This document shows positions 29,201 to 41,802 of a DNA stretch of 64,000 nt, piece after piece. Under the pieces are notes generated by a model that saw only the letters and a list, made by a program, of their open reading frames with translations, was not told where the DNA came from and searched no databases. Each line of letters opens with the position of its first letter. The first letter of the stretch is position 1. The translations under genes were made by a program, and so were the position numbers. The stretch is from positions 1 to 64,000 of the forward strand of contig JASAMV010000238.1 of the NCBI GenBank assembly GCA_030248065.1, given 5' to 3'. The stretch comes from Rhynchonema sp. JSB1_4 (taxonomy: Eukaryota; Nematoda; Chromadorea; Monhysterida; Xyalidae).

Positions 29201-31412
29201 GTAACCTTGAGCATTATTTTGTCCAAACATTGCCCGTGTCTTGCCGTAATTGAATTAAAATTGACATATCCCACTGACATTAGCCCAATATCCCTAATGT
29301 TGACTTACAGGCCGTGCTCGTCCACTTGGGCATCAGTGCCGTGAGCACGTTGTTGTGTTTGTTGTCGTCGATGTTCGTCATCGACCGAGTGGGACGTCGA
29401 TCGTTGTTGTTGTTCGACGTGTTCGCCTCAGTTGCTGGATATTTGTGTCTGTTCGTTGCTGACACGCTCGCCAAACAGTCGGTTATGGTTATATTGGTAT
29501 GCTAAATGTAAATCATAATCTACACAAATGTATACCAGTGTTTTGACGCAATGATAGCACCTGCATGCGGGTGGTACTATCTATTGAATTAAGCTGAAAA
29601 TGGGTTACAAATGGCAATTTTTCATCACTCAAAAGTTCAAAAAAATGAAGTTCGGGCATTTACAGTCAGGGTTGGGCAAAAAAAAAACGACGGCGTTTTT
29701 TCTTAAAAAAAACGACGTTTTTTTTAAAAAAAAACGCCTGGGTCGTTTTTCGTTTTTTTTAAATCCTGAATTTCCTTGATTTTCCCTGATTTTTCAGGGA
29801 AAGTACCCTGATTATAAAGGAAAATCAATTTTTTGTCCCATTTTTTTCAAAAAATTTTCGACCAAATTTTACTTTGTCGAGATACGTCGATATACGGAGT
29901 TTGACTTTCAATGATGACCCCGGCCAAAGTTGGTCCCATGATGCATGTCTGATATGGGATCTTAGCAACTCGCTGGAAAAGGGTTGAAACCCGTTTATTT
30001 TGCCTCAGAACACATAGAATTACTTCATTTAACCACGTTTTCTTCCCAACATGAGCGTTTTCCAATTTTTTTGGTGGCATATTTTGGTCATCTGGGCGTT
30101 TTAAAAAAAACGTTTTTTTTAAAAAAACGTTTTTTTTTTAAAAAAAAACGATTTTTTGGAAAAAAAACGTTTTTTGCCCAACCCTGTTTACAGTATCATA
30201 CATATACATATGCCGCAGACTTCAGTATAAGGTACGTTCCTTTATTGTGCGGCGGTTCAGTCCCGGCGCACAGGTTCAGGCCCGGCCATTCAGACCCGGC
30301 TGGAGCCTAAGCCTGAGCCTATAAATGGGTCAAATATGCTGGGCCTGAATCGGCCGGCCTGAAAAGGTCGGGCCTGAACTACCGGACCTGAAAAGTTGCG
30401 GAATAACGTTCCTTTCTCCAAACCACCCACGCGATCGATCTAATCTGCGTTCATACAGTTCCTGCTCGGCGTGCAGTGTCGTGTTTGGCACCGTTGGCTT
30501 CACAGCGCTGCAGATCAGTCAGGCATTCGGCATCGGTGTTGTGCCTCGTTTGCTGCTGGGCGAACTCTGTCCACACGCGTGTCGTGCCAAGACCAGCTCG
30601 ATACAGGTATTGGTCGCACAATGACTAAGAATTCATCAAATCAATCCTGATTTTCATGTTCAGTCACTCTTAACCACTGTGCTATTTGTGATTCTGACAA
30701 AACATTTTCAGCTGAAAATAATCTAGCAGATCAACCACGTTGCCGCAGGTCTGAAACATTCTCTTTACCACATGCTTTGTGTGCGATCACGCAACGCAAC
30801 GTCATTGCCCCGTCACTTTCCCTCTTTACGATTCAGGAAAAAAAATTAACCAATTCTTATAAAGTCATTGTGCGACCAATACATGCGTGTGTGGTGCGTG
30901 GGCCAACATATGAAGGTGGTGGGACGAGGGTGATGTTGCATGCGATGGGATTGGGACTTTGATCTGGCATCAAGACATTTTTGTGCACGCATAAATTACA
31001 AACCACTGAAGTAGCAGTTATGCCCACAGTCTTATGTATTCGCTCAACGGCCAACTGGCTGATGTGCCAAAAATTAGGGTACGATCTGATATGGTTTGCC
31101 TTTATTCAACAACGAGCTCATGCTCAATTGCAGGCGATCGCACGCCATACCGTACGCACTGGCATGACGTTGCTATGGCCCCCGTTGCTCCACCATCTCG
31201 GTGTGTACAGTTTCCTGGGCCCCGCCATTCTGCAATCTATGCTCGCCCTCATTCTCTACTTGTATCTGCCGGAGACACGTGGTGCAACCGTTGCACTGTT
31301 TGGTATCCCCACTGGAAAATGGACGAATTTTGAAACATCAACAAGCGACGACGATGCCAGCTTGAAACCATTGCTCACAATGAAACCTCAAGAAATTGCG
31401 CGCTACGGGTGA
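26206..31412 (+). CDS. GLUT-type facilitative sugar transporter (SLC2-like)
   Basis: Eight exons: 26206-26253, 26749-27019, 27201-27398, 28201-28452, 28854-29062, 29311-29477, 30459-30606 and 31134-31412 (TGA). All phases close, 1572 nt, 523 aa. Family marks in order: RLT-D-SIGRR (first D-R-x-G-R-R loop, built across an exon junction), MLLLSRVIAGLRGPLFDALY, ESVPSHARG, FIPESPKFL (PESP after helix 6), SGLSGQTIFGQYS, FVIDRVGRR (second GRR loop), VVPRLLLGELCPHACRAK and YLPETRGATVALF (PETKG box). Twelve membrane helices are expected, plasma membrane. The usual helix-7 QLS and helix-10 GPGPIPW are replaced (GIGVVPR), so the substrate may not be glucose. The start exon and the acceptor at 26749 are the least certain. 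Four miniature transposons lie in introns 3, 6 and 7. Confidence 0.85.
27665..28186. mobile_element. ~0.5-kb hAT MITE (CAGGGTTGGGCAAAA), copy 1
   Basis: 522 bp, ends CAGGGTTGGGCAAAA / TTTTTGCCCAACCCTG, perfect 8-bp duplication ACGGCAAC (27657-27664, 28187-28194). It lies in intron 3 of the GLUT gene, ending only 14 bp before the next exon (28201). Inner A/T-rich arms with ACGTTTTTT words; middle includes TTGACTTTCAATGATGACCC (in complement). Confidence 0.93.
29667..30186. mobile_element. ~0.5-kb hAT MITE, copy 2 (opposite orientation)
   Basis: 520 bp, perfect 8-bp duplication TTTACAGT (29659-29666, 30187-30194). Same family as 27665 and 58762, with highly similar interior. In intron 6 of the GLUT gene. 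Confidence 0.93.
30242..30405. mobile_element. Small GGCCC-rich MITE (TATTSYGCGGC ends), copy 1
   Basis: 164 bp between perfect 8-bp duplications ACGTTCCT (30234-30241, 30406-30413). Ends TATTGTGCGGCGGTTCAG and CTGAAAAGTTGCGGAATA. The interior is runs of CAGGCCCGGCC and TAAGCCTGAGCC. A second copy in the opposite orientation lies at 48267-48445. Confidence 0.8.
30610..30879. mobile_element. 270-bp MITE family 4 (TTGGTCGCACAATGAC), copy 1
   Basis: Ends TTGGTCGCACAATGAC and GTCATTGTGCGACCAA with TA on both sides (30608-30609, 30880-30881), as for Tc1/mariner-type insertions. The left TA is part of the GT donor of GLUT intron 7 (GTA at 30607-30609). Confidence 0.88.
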
Positions 31413-31622
31413 AAATAGCGGCAAATTCACAGCGAGCCAGAAAGTTTTATTTGTTTGCGCAGGGAGTTTCAAAGGCGTTGTGTGATCTATAGCTGTTCCT
31501 TGATGTTCAGCTTGCATAGTTGATAGCCACACGGCGCGTAGTTCCCGCTCCCAGTTTTCACTTCGCGTCGTGCACTATGCAACTGCATGAAATGGACTCT
31601 GGAGGAGCACACATCATTTCTA

Positions 31623-31892
31623 TTGGTCGCACAATGACTATATAAGAATCCATCCAAAAATTTTCCTGAATGGTAAGGCACGTCTCGCCGCAGATCACAA
31701 GCGTTCTATTTATATTTTTTCCAAAACATTTCAGCCGATATCAGGCTCACTGTGTTCAAGCAGCTTCACTGTAATATCGCCAGAAATGTTTTGGAAAAAA
31801 TATAAATAGAACGCTTGTTATCTGCGCCGAGACGTGCCTTACCATTCGGGAAAATTTTTGGACGGATTTTTATATCGTCATTGTGCGACCAA
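31623..31892. mobile_element. 270-bp MITE family 4, copy 2
   Basis: Same ends and exactly the same length as the copy at 30610, flanked by TA. Arms of about 110 bp (ATTTTCCTGAATGGTAAGGC, CAAGCGTTCTATTTATATTT). About 210 bp downstream of the GLUT stop codon, possibly in its 3' UTR. Confidence 0.88.
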
Positions 31893-32445
31893 TAACTTAT
31901 GTACGTACAGTATGCATTGGTTACGCTGTGGATGTTTTGACGCTTATCGTCAAGGTTGTGATGCTTGTACGACACCACTAATTTTAGAAGGCATCGAATA
32001 AAATATAACACCCGCACCCACATTGTTTTTAAAATTCGTTTATTGCTTACTTGAAACCACAATGAGAGCATTTATACATGTCATTCAATTGAGCTAAAAT
32101 ACATACAGTACAGTACCAGCTGCAATATTGTAGGCGGCCAAGAAAAGCAGTCAATGTAGCCCGAACCAAACCTGAACGCTGCACACGCCTCTCCAAGCCT
32201 GCAGGCTCAGCTGGGTTACAGCTCAGCTTGTAGGCGTATGCATGGTAAAAAATTGGAGTGCAACTAAGCTACAAGTATCAGGAAATCTGTAAATCGAAGC
32301 AAAGAATTTATAAACATTGTATACCATGATAATACATTTAAAACCTGCCCTATGAAACTCTTCTACAGTTACAATCCTACTACATATGTACCAACGATAC
32401 GCGCATCAAAGCTTGTTCCTTAATATCACCATGGCGTGGCACATA
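31893..32445. other. Intergenic between two convergent genes
   Basis: No gene recognised. It presumably holds the 3' UTRs of the GLUT gene (+) and dopamine receptor gene (-). Confidence 0.5.
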
Positions 32446-35400
32446 TCACCTAATCCTGCGACAAGTGAGTATTTCTTTGAAAGCCTTCCTGAACTCTCCA
32501 TTGAACACAGTGTAGATAATCGGGTTCACAAAACTGTTCATGTAGCCGAGCCAGGTGGTCAGGAAGAACGGTAGAAAGCCGACCTAAAACAAGATTTTTA
32601 CGAGGTTTTGGGTAATTGTGAAAGATTTAGTAGTTAGTTTTACGTGAGCACAGCCAGCTAGCAGCTGTTTTCGAGAGTGTGGCCATCTGCTGAATCCGTA
32701 CTGATGATGACCGGATGCACCACCGCAGTCTGTGAAATGACGTCAAACGAACAAATAGGGACAAATTGTGGTATTCGCATCAGAACTTCGCATCGTAAAA
32801 TCCACATGTTTATGTGGTCTTGAAGAAAAGAATGAATTTTTCAAGAAATAATGCTCAAATGCACGGTCAAAACTATTCGCAGCCGTCTTTACCTGACATC
32901 GATCTACATTGAACCGCGTGCATATCGCGTTTTGCATATTCAGCCAGAAGAATGGTACCCAGCAGACAAGGAAGATTGCTGAAAAAAGTACAAGCGTAAC
33001 GTTTTCGAGAAAAAAAACGACAAAAAAGTTCTCAACCTACCAACAACAATACCAAGTGTTTTTGTTGCCTTTCGCTCTTTTCTCACGTTCTCCTTCTTTT
33101 TCTGACGTTCCCGCTTCATAATCAACGCCGGATTGAGATTCATGCCCATGAAGGAGAACTTGGCCGAAATTCCCAATATGCCTCGAGTGACGAAAGCTCC
33201 CTGCAAAATCAGGGGTACAAGTGTACTGACACAGGTGGGATTTATGGTGTCAAACAAAAGTGGTTGGACAACTTTTTGTTTTTATTACGTGACTTTTTGA
33301 ATGATGGACATGCATACTGCCTGTCATTATAATTTCGACCGGCGCAAAACGACCAAAGCAGATCCGTTCTCATATTTATACCGTTTTTAGCCAATGGTGC
33401 AAGTAAAATCGCTCAAAAATATACCGCGCGACGACTAACATCCTGCATTCCGGGAGCCGACATTTTCGGCACCAACAGACTGGCGGTGGTGGTGGTGCTG
33501 CACGTGCGGGGCGCTGGGCTGGCAGACTTGGTTGAGCGTCTGAAAAACATGAATACTATCTTCAATGAGGACACCTACTAAACACACCTAAAGAGAATTC
33601 CGAAACTCACAAGCTGGGCCTTTGCTGAGCATGTGAATTGCCGGGCAGCAACCTATTGTTGTTGTTGTGTTTCCCCTCATCGCGGCCCGATCCCGCAGCG
33701 TTCAATTCCACCATTTCCTGGTCCCCATTATTTTCATTGTCACTTTTCGTGCGTCTGGCTCTCGGCGCCGGACTCGGTTGCGGCGTTAAGCCTGAATATT
33801 AATTTTGACAAAAAAACGTTTTATTTCAATTTTGTAAAGAAAGCCCAAAAATAAATTTTTTCATCCCTACCAGGAGTAAGATCGTCGTCGCAATCACTCT
33901 CGAATTCATCATCCTCTTCGAGGTCGTCCATGGTGCTAACTGCAATTAGGCTATTTTTAGGCTTAAGCTCAGCCTCATGCTCAGTCTCAGGCCTGAGAAT
34001 GTCTCCACGCCTGAATTACCCGCCGCCGCTGACAAACCTGCCAAAGAAGGAGGCACAACTGAGGTGTCTGCCACTGTCGTATCTCCGTTCAGTTCGACCA
34101 CGACATCACTTTTCATCATCTTTTGACTCGGTTTGATCCTGAAAGACCGCAATTGAATGGCTTATTCGCTAAGCTGAAATCACTGTCCTGATATTGACTT
34201 GATGGTAATGTGGACAAAACTGTCCTACCTATGTAATCATCAAGTGCGGTACGTCACGTCATCTTATCCAAAAGTATACTTTATTTTCTGTGATCAACAA
34301 ATTCGCACGAAACACTGAAACCGACCGTTTTGTGGCGCGTCTCTGTCTTGCGGCATGGGCGCGTTTCCTCAACACCCACACAATGCGTGCGTACACAAAC
34401 AAGACGATGATCAGTGGGATGCCGAACGAAATAATCGAACTGATGAACGAGTACTCCGGGTTGTAGAACCGGCATTCGTGGATGTCCGATGTACGGCCCG
34501 CTTCGTTCAGACCTGCAAATCTTGCAACATTTGGTCATCATCACCAACGTTTGTTGGTCATGATGATTGAGTTCTTTTTGAGAACGAAGTACCACAGTGG
34601 AATTTGTTAGATTGTGTTATTCCAATATTTTTTCGGCTATTATGATTGCCACGTCAGGGACAGTTAAAAACAACAACAGAGCATGAAGACACAAGGAACT
34701 GACCGAAAACCATGGGCGATGCAGTGGCCAGTGATATTGCCCATGTGATTCCGATTACGTACCAGACACGATTGAGATTGCGCACACTTTGAGCGTATTT
34801 GATTGGACGGGTCACTGCTCGGTACCTGTAGAACGTGCCGCTGATTGATTAAACTTGGGGGGGGGGGTCATTTCAATATGCCGCCAACTCCGCGCCGTTT
34901 CGTGGTTGGTGCCGGAGATGGTCAATTTTTTTTGTTTTGACGGCATATTTTGTGACAAAATAGGCGGATATAACTCACCAGTTGGAACCGAGAAAAGTTA
35001 ATCCCGAACTTCCAAAATTGTTCATCCGAACAAAACTGCTGAACTCTACCACTATCAGTGGACGTGAAGGTTGGATATATGTAACCTTGGCTCTTTCCAG
35101 CCAGACTGTGTACCGGGACATGTATGGTCTTTTCCATTATCACAACAGGTTTAGGTTTCCATGGACACTGCTTGCTACGCATTTAATTGGAACTACATAA
35201 AACACCATCAAATGCACCTGTCGAAACTAATCACGGTTAGCAGCACAATGGACGCAGTGCTACACGTGACATCTGATGCACAATAGAGGTCGCACAGTAG
35301 GGGACCGAGGTACCAGTGGCCTCCGTTGGCCTGAAATGTTCATCTCTGCTGAATGCTGTGCTTCGACAACTCAATGGTCGGTAAATGGAGGAAGTGGCAA

Positions 35401-35874
35401 TCGCGGGAATGTGCTTACAGCAACAGCAATAGCAGTGATTCAAGATCATTCTGCCTCTGCCTGCAGCATGGGCTATGGACTCAGCCAGCCGTTACCCATC
35501 ATTGGCGGTGCACCAGGACATCGTCAGTGCAAACTCACCTCCACATAGACAGCAAACGGCATGACGAGTATGGCGACCAGCATGTCAGCGACAGCCAGCC
35601 CGAGAATGAAATAATTGATGGCGGATCTGAGTGCCGCGTTTCTCACGACCGCAATTATGACGAGCGCGTTGCCGAAAATTGTGAACAACGGAATTGTGAG
35701 CAGGCACAGCGCCCAGTATTGAATGTTAGTATTTGATTTCAAGTGGATTGTGTTGTTCCGGCCAGTGGCTTCCGTCCAGCTGGCTGATGTTTCATTCAGA
35801 TGTTGCACGAGCGACATCAGTTCGGGCATTGCTGCCGGGTATTGGATGAGCACGGTTAATAGCAGAAAACGCAT
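32446..35874 (-). CDS. D2-like dopamine receptor (rhodopsin-family GPCR)
   Basis: Eleven coding exons in transcription order: 35539-35879 (ATG at 35874), 35218-35330, 34704-34825, 34326-34512, 34038-34138, 33871-33939, 33611-33791, 33440-33539, 33041-33200, 32893-32978 and 32446-32583 (TGA). The 1593 coding nt close to 530 aa. Marks: [13 protein letters not shown] (TM1), [20 protein letters not shown] (TM2 with LAVAD), [16 protein letters not shown] (Cys and the Asp of TM3), [14 protein letters not shown] (DRY), [10 protein letters not shown] (TM4), [14 protein letters not shown] (TM5 serines), [12 protein letters not shown] and CWVPFFWLN (TM6), [19 protein letters not shown] (TM7 NPxxY), then a short tail ending near Cys as in D2-type receptors. 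The third loop is long and polar, with [10 protein letters not shown] and an Asn run, spread over four exons. Expected Gi/o coupling. The ATG follows a TTCTCAG acceptor, so a 5' non-coding exon is likely. Confidence 0.93.
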
Positions 35875-35879
35875 GTTGT

Positions 35880-36668
35880 CTGAGAAGAAAGGAGTAACTT
35901 GGTAATTCAACTTGTAACTTGGTAAACGTTGTTTTCGCAAAATCAAAAATTTATCTATTCAAGTTTGTGTTCGTTCTGCATCAAGCTTCCGAAAAATCCT
36001 CCAGGGTTTATTCAGAAAAATTCCGAATGCGATAATTTAGGGACTATGCGAGAATAGCTTTTTTATTTTCAAGTCTCAAAAAAACAGAACCCCAATAACT
36101 GATCTTGATAATTGACTGATCTCCTCAGTCACTGGGTTGCTGCTTTCAGATCATCATCAATATTTAAAACCGTATTCTCGTTCTCGTCATCCGTTGCTGA
36201 ATTTGCCGTTGTTGTGTGTTGGTTGTGCTAGTTTGGCTCGTTTGGTTGGTCTCATCTCACCGGTGCGTTTCCATTGTCGTTTATTCATTCATGTTCACAT
36301 TCTTTGTTATTAACACTGTTTTATTTTAAGGGTTTTTCCGGATCTTGTGAAGGTCTTCGCGTAAGCTTGCAGATAAAATTTGAATTTGAATTTGAATAAT
36401 CCCCCGGAAGGATTAATCGGCCTTTTCCGTGTTTTTTTTGCATTGCACAGCGTGGAAGTTTTACCGCTGACTGTGCTAGTAGAGCAGGAAATATTAGTCT
36501 GCAAAAGTGACCTCAAACAAATCCTAATGGACGTTTAATAACACGGTCGTGCTTTTCCATCAAACTCTAAAAACACTATAGTTATATGAATCACTGTTAT
36601 GTCCGGATCTCCCAAGGAAAATTATATATGCAGTCTCAAATCAATTATGGGTGCAAAAAATGAGTATG
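35880..36668. other. Upstream of the receptor gene; retroelement tail-like copy at 36.25-36.40 kb
   Basis: 36250-36400 (CACCGGTGCGTTTCCATTGT ... GGTCTTCGCGTAAGC ... ending in TTTGAATTTGAATTTGAAT) is the reverse complement of 14.64-14.79 kb plus its right flank. The repeated GAATTT tail suggests the 3' end of a LINE or SINE. Nothing else is recognised. Confidence 0.55.
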
Positions 36669-37003
36669 GTCCGTCCACCAGCTCATGGCACTTGTGTTGC
36701 TGCTGGCTGGTTTGGTCCCTTCCTCCACGTTCTAATGAAAGAGAAATTGAGTGTGAGCGATTTTGCAAAAAGCTAAAAAAATAATAATAATAATAATAAA
36801 AATGTGTCGAAAACGATTGAATTCGATCAAATTTAAAATTAAATTAAATTAAAATCTATAAAACACGTCGATTTCATAAAAACAGCAATTTAAGAGCAAA
36901 AAATAATTTTTTTCGGAAACTCAATTTCTCTTTCATTAGAACGTGGAGGAAGAGAACAAGTCGGCCATCAGCAACACATAGTGCCATGAGCTGGTGGACG
37001 GAC
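36669..37003. mobile_element. MITE family 3, copy 2
   Basis: 335 bp, ends GTCCGTCCACCAGCTCATGG and complement. Right flank TA; left flank TATG with one extra base. Arms include TTCTAATGAAAGAGAAATT. Internal (AATAA)n run at about 36780. Confidence 0.85.
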
Positions 37004-38560
37004 TATAAGATTGCCACTTCGAGTGTTTTAGGTACCTGAACAGTTTAGAGTGAGTCAAACTTTGAAAAACACCTGGGCAGCATAATTTAAGATCTTGGAA
37101 TATTGCAACACATGACGTTCTAAAATTTAGACTCCCCGACAGCCGGATACAGGGTTAGAAAAAATTAAAAAAGGTTCGGACTGATAACCAATTTTGATTT
37201 CGCCCGAAGCAATCACTGGGCCAGCCGAGAGCGCATTAACGTGATTCGCTTGCACTTGTTGAAAAAAACTTGAGTTCTTTCGAAAATCCATGAGTTGTCA
37301 ATCATTCAGTAGTACGTACATAGATAAATGGAAATGGAGGTGGAGTCATTCAGAACTAAGCTTACTAAATTGAACTTCGTGCATAACCCATGGACAAATT
37401 TACAACAAACAGCCGAGGGCTTGGCTCTGAGCTAAACCGTTCTGTCTAAAACTTTAATCCATCAGATAATAAGAAACGGATCTCAAAATGCGGGACTTGA
37501 TTTATACACGCAGAATATTTTTCTTTGTCAAGCTCTTGTGCTAAGCTCAGCGGGAATTGTAGGTATTGTTCCGCATTGAATTGAATTTCGAGCGGTTGTG
37601 ATTAGATTGCGTGTTTGTGATTATAGAACTAAAGTTTCAGTAAAGGCTTCGATATGGATAAGAATGAGCGATATTTATGAAAGAAGATAATTAGATCACG
37701 CACACCCACACTACTTGTACACATTGTATGTGCTAAGGCAAAAACATGCTTTACTTCCCTAGTGTTACTTCGGCTGTTGTCTGAAAGTCCAGCTGTTTCG
37801 GGCCTGTCTTGAGTTTAATACCTATAACACCCACAAACCCTGACTTTTTTTAAAAAAAATTTTAAAAAAAACACGTCCAAAATATCTAAAAGTGCTATTT
37901 TTTGACACACACAAATTCTACTTTAACATCACCCGACCCAACCAGGGTGATGGGTGCCAAACCTTTTTGAGCACCTACACCACACCCGCCCCCCACGGCC
38001 CCCAACACCATACCCCCTACTTTTCACTTTTGTCCACGAACCCCCCCATCCCCCCCACCCCACCCCCCCACCCCGGGAACGCCCCCCCCCCCCTTTTTTT
38101 CCCCTCCCCCCCCAGAAAAAAAAACCTTTCTCCCCCTTTTTTTCCCGAAAAAAACAAATTAAAAAAAAAAAAAAAATTTAAAAAAAAAAAGGGAAAAAAA
38201 AAAAAACCCACCTGGAGGTCTAAGAATTATGCATATTCTGTACATCAGGGGCATGGACATCGGTCCAGTGCCAAAAGCGAAAATTTATTACTAGGGGTGC
38301 TGTCATCATACGGCAGCATCTGGTGTATTCTGTGCCGAAACATACGCGCAAGACATGTTAGTCATGGCTGCGCGTGCATGCAAAACTTGAAGTTCATCGG
38401 TTTGAGATGCTAAGTCACGGCACACACTGTTTCTCAAAAAACACAAAACCGTTATTCTTTATCCTTTTTCAATGAAAATTTCGTCGAAAACTCACGAAGT
38501 GATAATCGAAAACTCCCAAATTACCTACATTGTGATAGAAAACGGGGGTTTTCCAGGACG
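37004..38560. other. Intergenic with homopolymer-dense stretch 37.8-38.2 kb
   Basis: No gene recognised. 37840-37870 and 38090-38210 are runs of A, T and C. Frames with poly-Lys/poly-Pro/poly-Phe here are compositional. The block may be a degraded A/T-palindrome element or poor sequence. Confidence 0.5.
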
Positions 38561-39151
38561 AGAAATCTGGACATCAGTTTTTGGATCCATAGGGTGTAGG
38601 AGTAAAACTGGAACCTGATTGCGAACCGGAACTTAATTCTGGATTCTTAGTCCGAATGGTACTACAGAAGACTATAGGTATAACCGGTTTGCTTGTTGAA
38701 ATGATGATCGCGGTATTGTGTACGTTTATGGGTCGAGAAATCCGTCGAGATATTAAACGAGTTTTTTTATTCGAATGTTTCCGAACTCGGAACTGGAACT
38801 GGAACCGGAACTCAGCGCTGGTCAGCGGTCTGGAAAATAACACCATTGCGGTGACATTTTAGATGGGGTTATTGAAACTGTCAAAGCAAGCAACCTGCAA
38901 TCTACAAAAATATAGTACAAAGATTGCCGCAACATGGTTGGTTCTTCACCGATCGAAAACATTTTGTCTTGGACTAGACGGGACCCGTGCCTACGGCCCG
39001 GCTACAGCGCCGCGCCCGTGCCGTGCCCCCCCCCCGAAGACCCGTTAGCATACCCAAAGCTACCCGTGAAAATTGACCCGTCCGCCCTTCCGAGGGAGGG
39101 GGCCACAGACACACAGACATACGTACATATACATACATACATATATGTATA

Positions 39152-39371
39152 GTCCGTCCATCAGCTCATGGCACTTTTGGTTGGGAGGTTCAGACTCCGT
39201 TGTAAAAATTTGTTCCTCCGCAAGGCACTGTCAGAGAAAACGGCGCACAAAAATAAAATAAAAACCGATTTCTCTTTCTTTTCTTTTTCGTAAGCCAACC
39301 GGAACCGGAACAGCACTGGATACTGTCAAGCCTTTCAGCTGCCAAAAAGTGTCATGAGCTGATGGATGGAC
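39152..39371. mobile_element. MITE family 3, copy 3 (short)
   Basis: 220 bp, ends GTCCGTCCATCAGCTCATGG / CATGAGCTGATGGATGGAC flanked by TA on both sides. An ATACATAC-type microsatellite adjoins on the left (39119-39150). Confidence 0.85.
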
Positions 39372-41802
39372 TATACATACATACGCCTTCCTGTTTTAGT
39401 AGTATAGATTACTCATCTAATTGAATGAACCGACGTCTTTTTTTAGTATGGGGTTCCACCTTGTATCGAAAATTTTTATATCGCTCGTAATGGGAACCGT
39501 ATATCCTGGCTGTTGCCTTGCACAGCAGGCATCTTTCATTCTTGTCACGTAATTCTATAAGCGCAAGTTAATGAAGTGTGAAAGCAGAGTTCCAGAATAA
39601 CCTTACCTTCGGCGTGTTACTGCTTTGTAAACTTCATGCGCATGTGGCTGTTCCAAAAATTGATTTTGTTTATGTGTGGGTGCGTGCGACTGATAAAACA
39701 GCAATGGAAACAAGTCCGGGTGTCAAAACAAGTTTCAGCGACAGGTCTGTCACGAATATAGTCATGCACAAAGTATGAGGTAAACAGAGTATATTTGTGG
39801 CCAAAATAGATTTGGGTTCAAGGTGACGGTACAGTATTAGCTGCTCACTTTCGCTGTCTTTCTCTGATTTGCAATTCGGTGCGGCTGCTTTATGTTGCAT
39901 AATACTCGAAAATTGCTCCCGGAATCCGCATAATGATCACAACCGCATAGCAGTATTGAAAAGTATCTTACGTAATAAGAGGCATTAGCTTGATCTCTTT
40001 GCTTCGTATCAACCTAATGAAATCGTGCTCAAACAAGCTGATTCTTTTCAAAGTACCAGAAGCAAAATCGTGCAGCCATTATGGGAGCGGACCAAAACTA
40101 GCTCAATGTCAAAATACTTAAACGCGCTAAATGACTTGTTCAAGGTTAGTGAAATCGTTTTTTTAATCAACGGGACACCAGTTACAAAATAATTATATAC
40201 ACACGGGATACAAATTCGCACGGAATCCGAAGTACACGATACAACGGCGCGAGAGCCCAGCACACAGATTTTAAAACAACTTTCATACAATTTTCCGAGT
40301 GAATTCCTCAAAAAATATGCATGTGCAGCTGGGTGGGACTGCGAAATGCTTGCGCATTCGAACGTTTTGACGTGCATCCGGGCACACACACACATTAGCA
40401 TTCAGAATCAGATCTAAAACTCCTGGTCGACATGGAAAAAATGGAACGGAAAAGTTACAAAAAAGAAACGACTGGTCTCTGAATTCGTGTGCTTGGACCG
40501 GAACACAGCTGAAAGTTCCAGCAGTGGCCGGGAAGTGATTATACATACCTTTGGAGTTTGTGGCCTTTTCAGCGTAACAGCAGAGCCCGGCGTTGGGCAA
40601 ACAGAAAAAGCGCTGCAGCCAGTGAGTGTTTGTGCGGAGCAACGTGTGGTGAGGAGTGTGGGCTTGTTTCGGCTACATCACGGTATCAATGCGACGGTCA
40701 TGACACTTAATGGAATAATGCGCGAAACATTTATGTAGATAGAATTGCGATCCGTGGTGGTGTGTAGTGTGTACACCCGACAAGGTGCGGTTTTGCATAT
40801 ACTGACACAAAATGCCGTTTCTTCAACAACATCAGTGAAACCCATTCATGTGCGTACGGTGCAGTGCCCTGGCGCAGAAACTCTGTCTAACTGTGTAGTC
40901 ATATCCATATGGTAACAGATGGAGACATGTGTCCGTGCCATAATTTATCCAAATAAGACGTCATCCTGGCAGCAAAGCACTCTAAAGAATTAGCAACCAG
41001 AGGAATGTACTAGACATGCCCGTCCACCAATTCAACATGACTGTTCTGACATAATGTAATTGGGCCGCTCAACGCAGTGAGATTGAAAAACATATCCAAC
41101 GGCAACGAATAAGGCTTATGTATATGCGCGTAGCTTAGCTTGTCCACGAGTTCAGAACGAAGATGCCCGGGACAATGCTTATAGTTCTGTAGTACTGTCA
41201 ACAGCTTGCACATCAATGCTTGTATCAGGCCCGAAGACCGAGACCCAAACACAATTGGACTCGGATATTCGCGAATGGTTGGGTCCGGGACCAGCTACAC
41301 GTGATTGGACTCAAGGTCAAGTCCGCACGCTCAGGCTGAAGAAGGATCCTAGCCGAATCGTCCGGGCCTCGCTCAGTGGGGTCCGGGACTAATTCGGTGC
41401 ACAAAAATCTGCGTGCGAGCATGTCGACGACATGATGTACAAAGCGCAGTAGTATTTTTATTTCAGACAGAAATCATTCTTCGTCGAGAATCTAGTTAAA
41501 CGTACACATACATATATCACGATGGTTCGGGAAAGATCCATGTCTATCTAACACGCTGCATTTGACAAGCATGTGGGTGTACATACATTTTTATGTATAT
41601 TTCTTAAGGTCGTCACAATGGTCCTTAGGTGGGCGGAGAACATAAACAATCGCCGCTAGTCCAAACTGTGGAAAATTACATGTAATTTGAGCCTGGTGTG
41701 GTGTGCAGTTTAAAATATAGTCCATTTTAATTCAGACTGCACAGAAAATATAAATCTTCAGGGCAGTTGCGTCGAAAAACTTGATGGAAGTTGCAGTACG
41801 TC
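39372..41802. other. Intergenic, no supported gene
   Basis: Frames of 75-120 codons occur on both strands (40048-40642 minus is the longest pair), but none shows family features or coherent splice junctions. Confidence 0.4.

Noticed and set aside
29311..29496. GLUT exon extended to the GTATGC donor at 29497
   Set aside because: It leaves phase 0, incompatible with the next exon; the GTCGGT donor at 29478 gives phase 2 and the right spacing between helices 8 and 9.
41010..41040. GCCCGTCCACCAATTC as a further family-3 MITE end
   Set aside because: Only the first bases match the GTCCGTCCACCAGC end and no partner arm is found.
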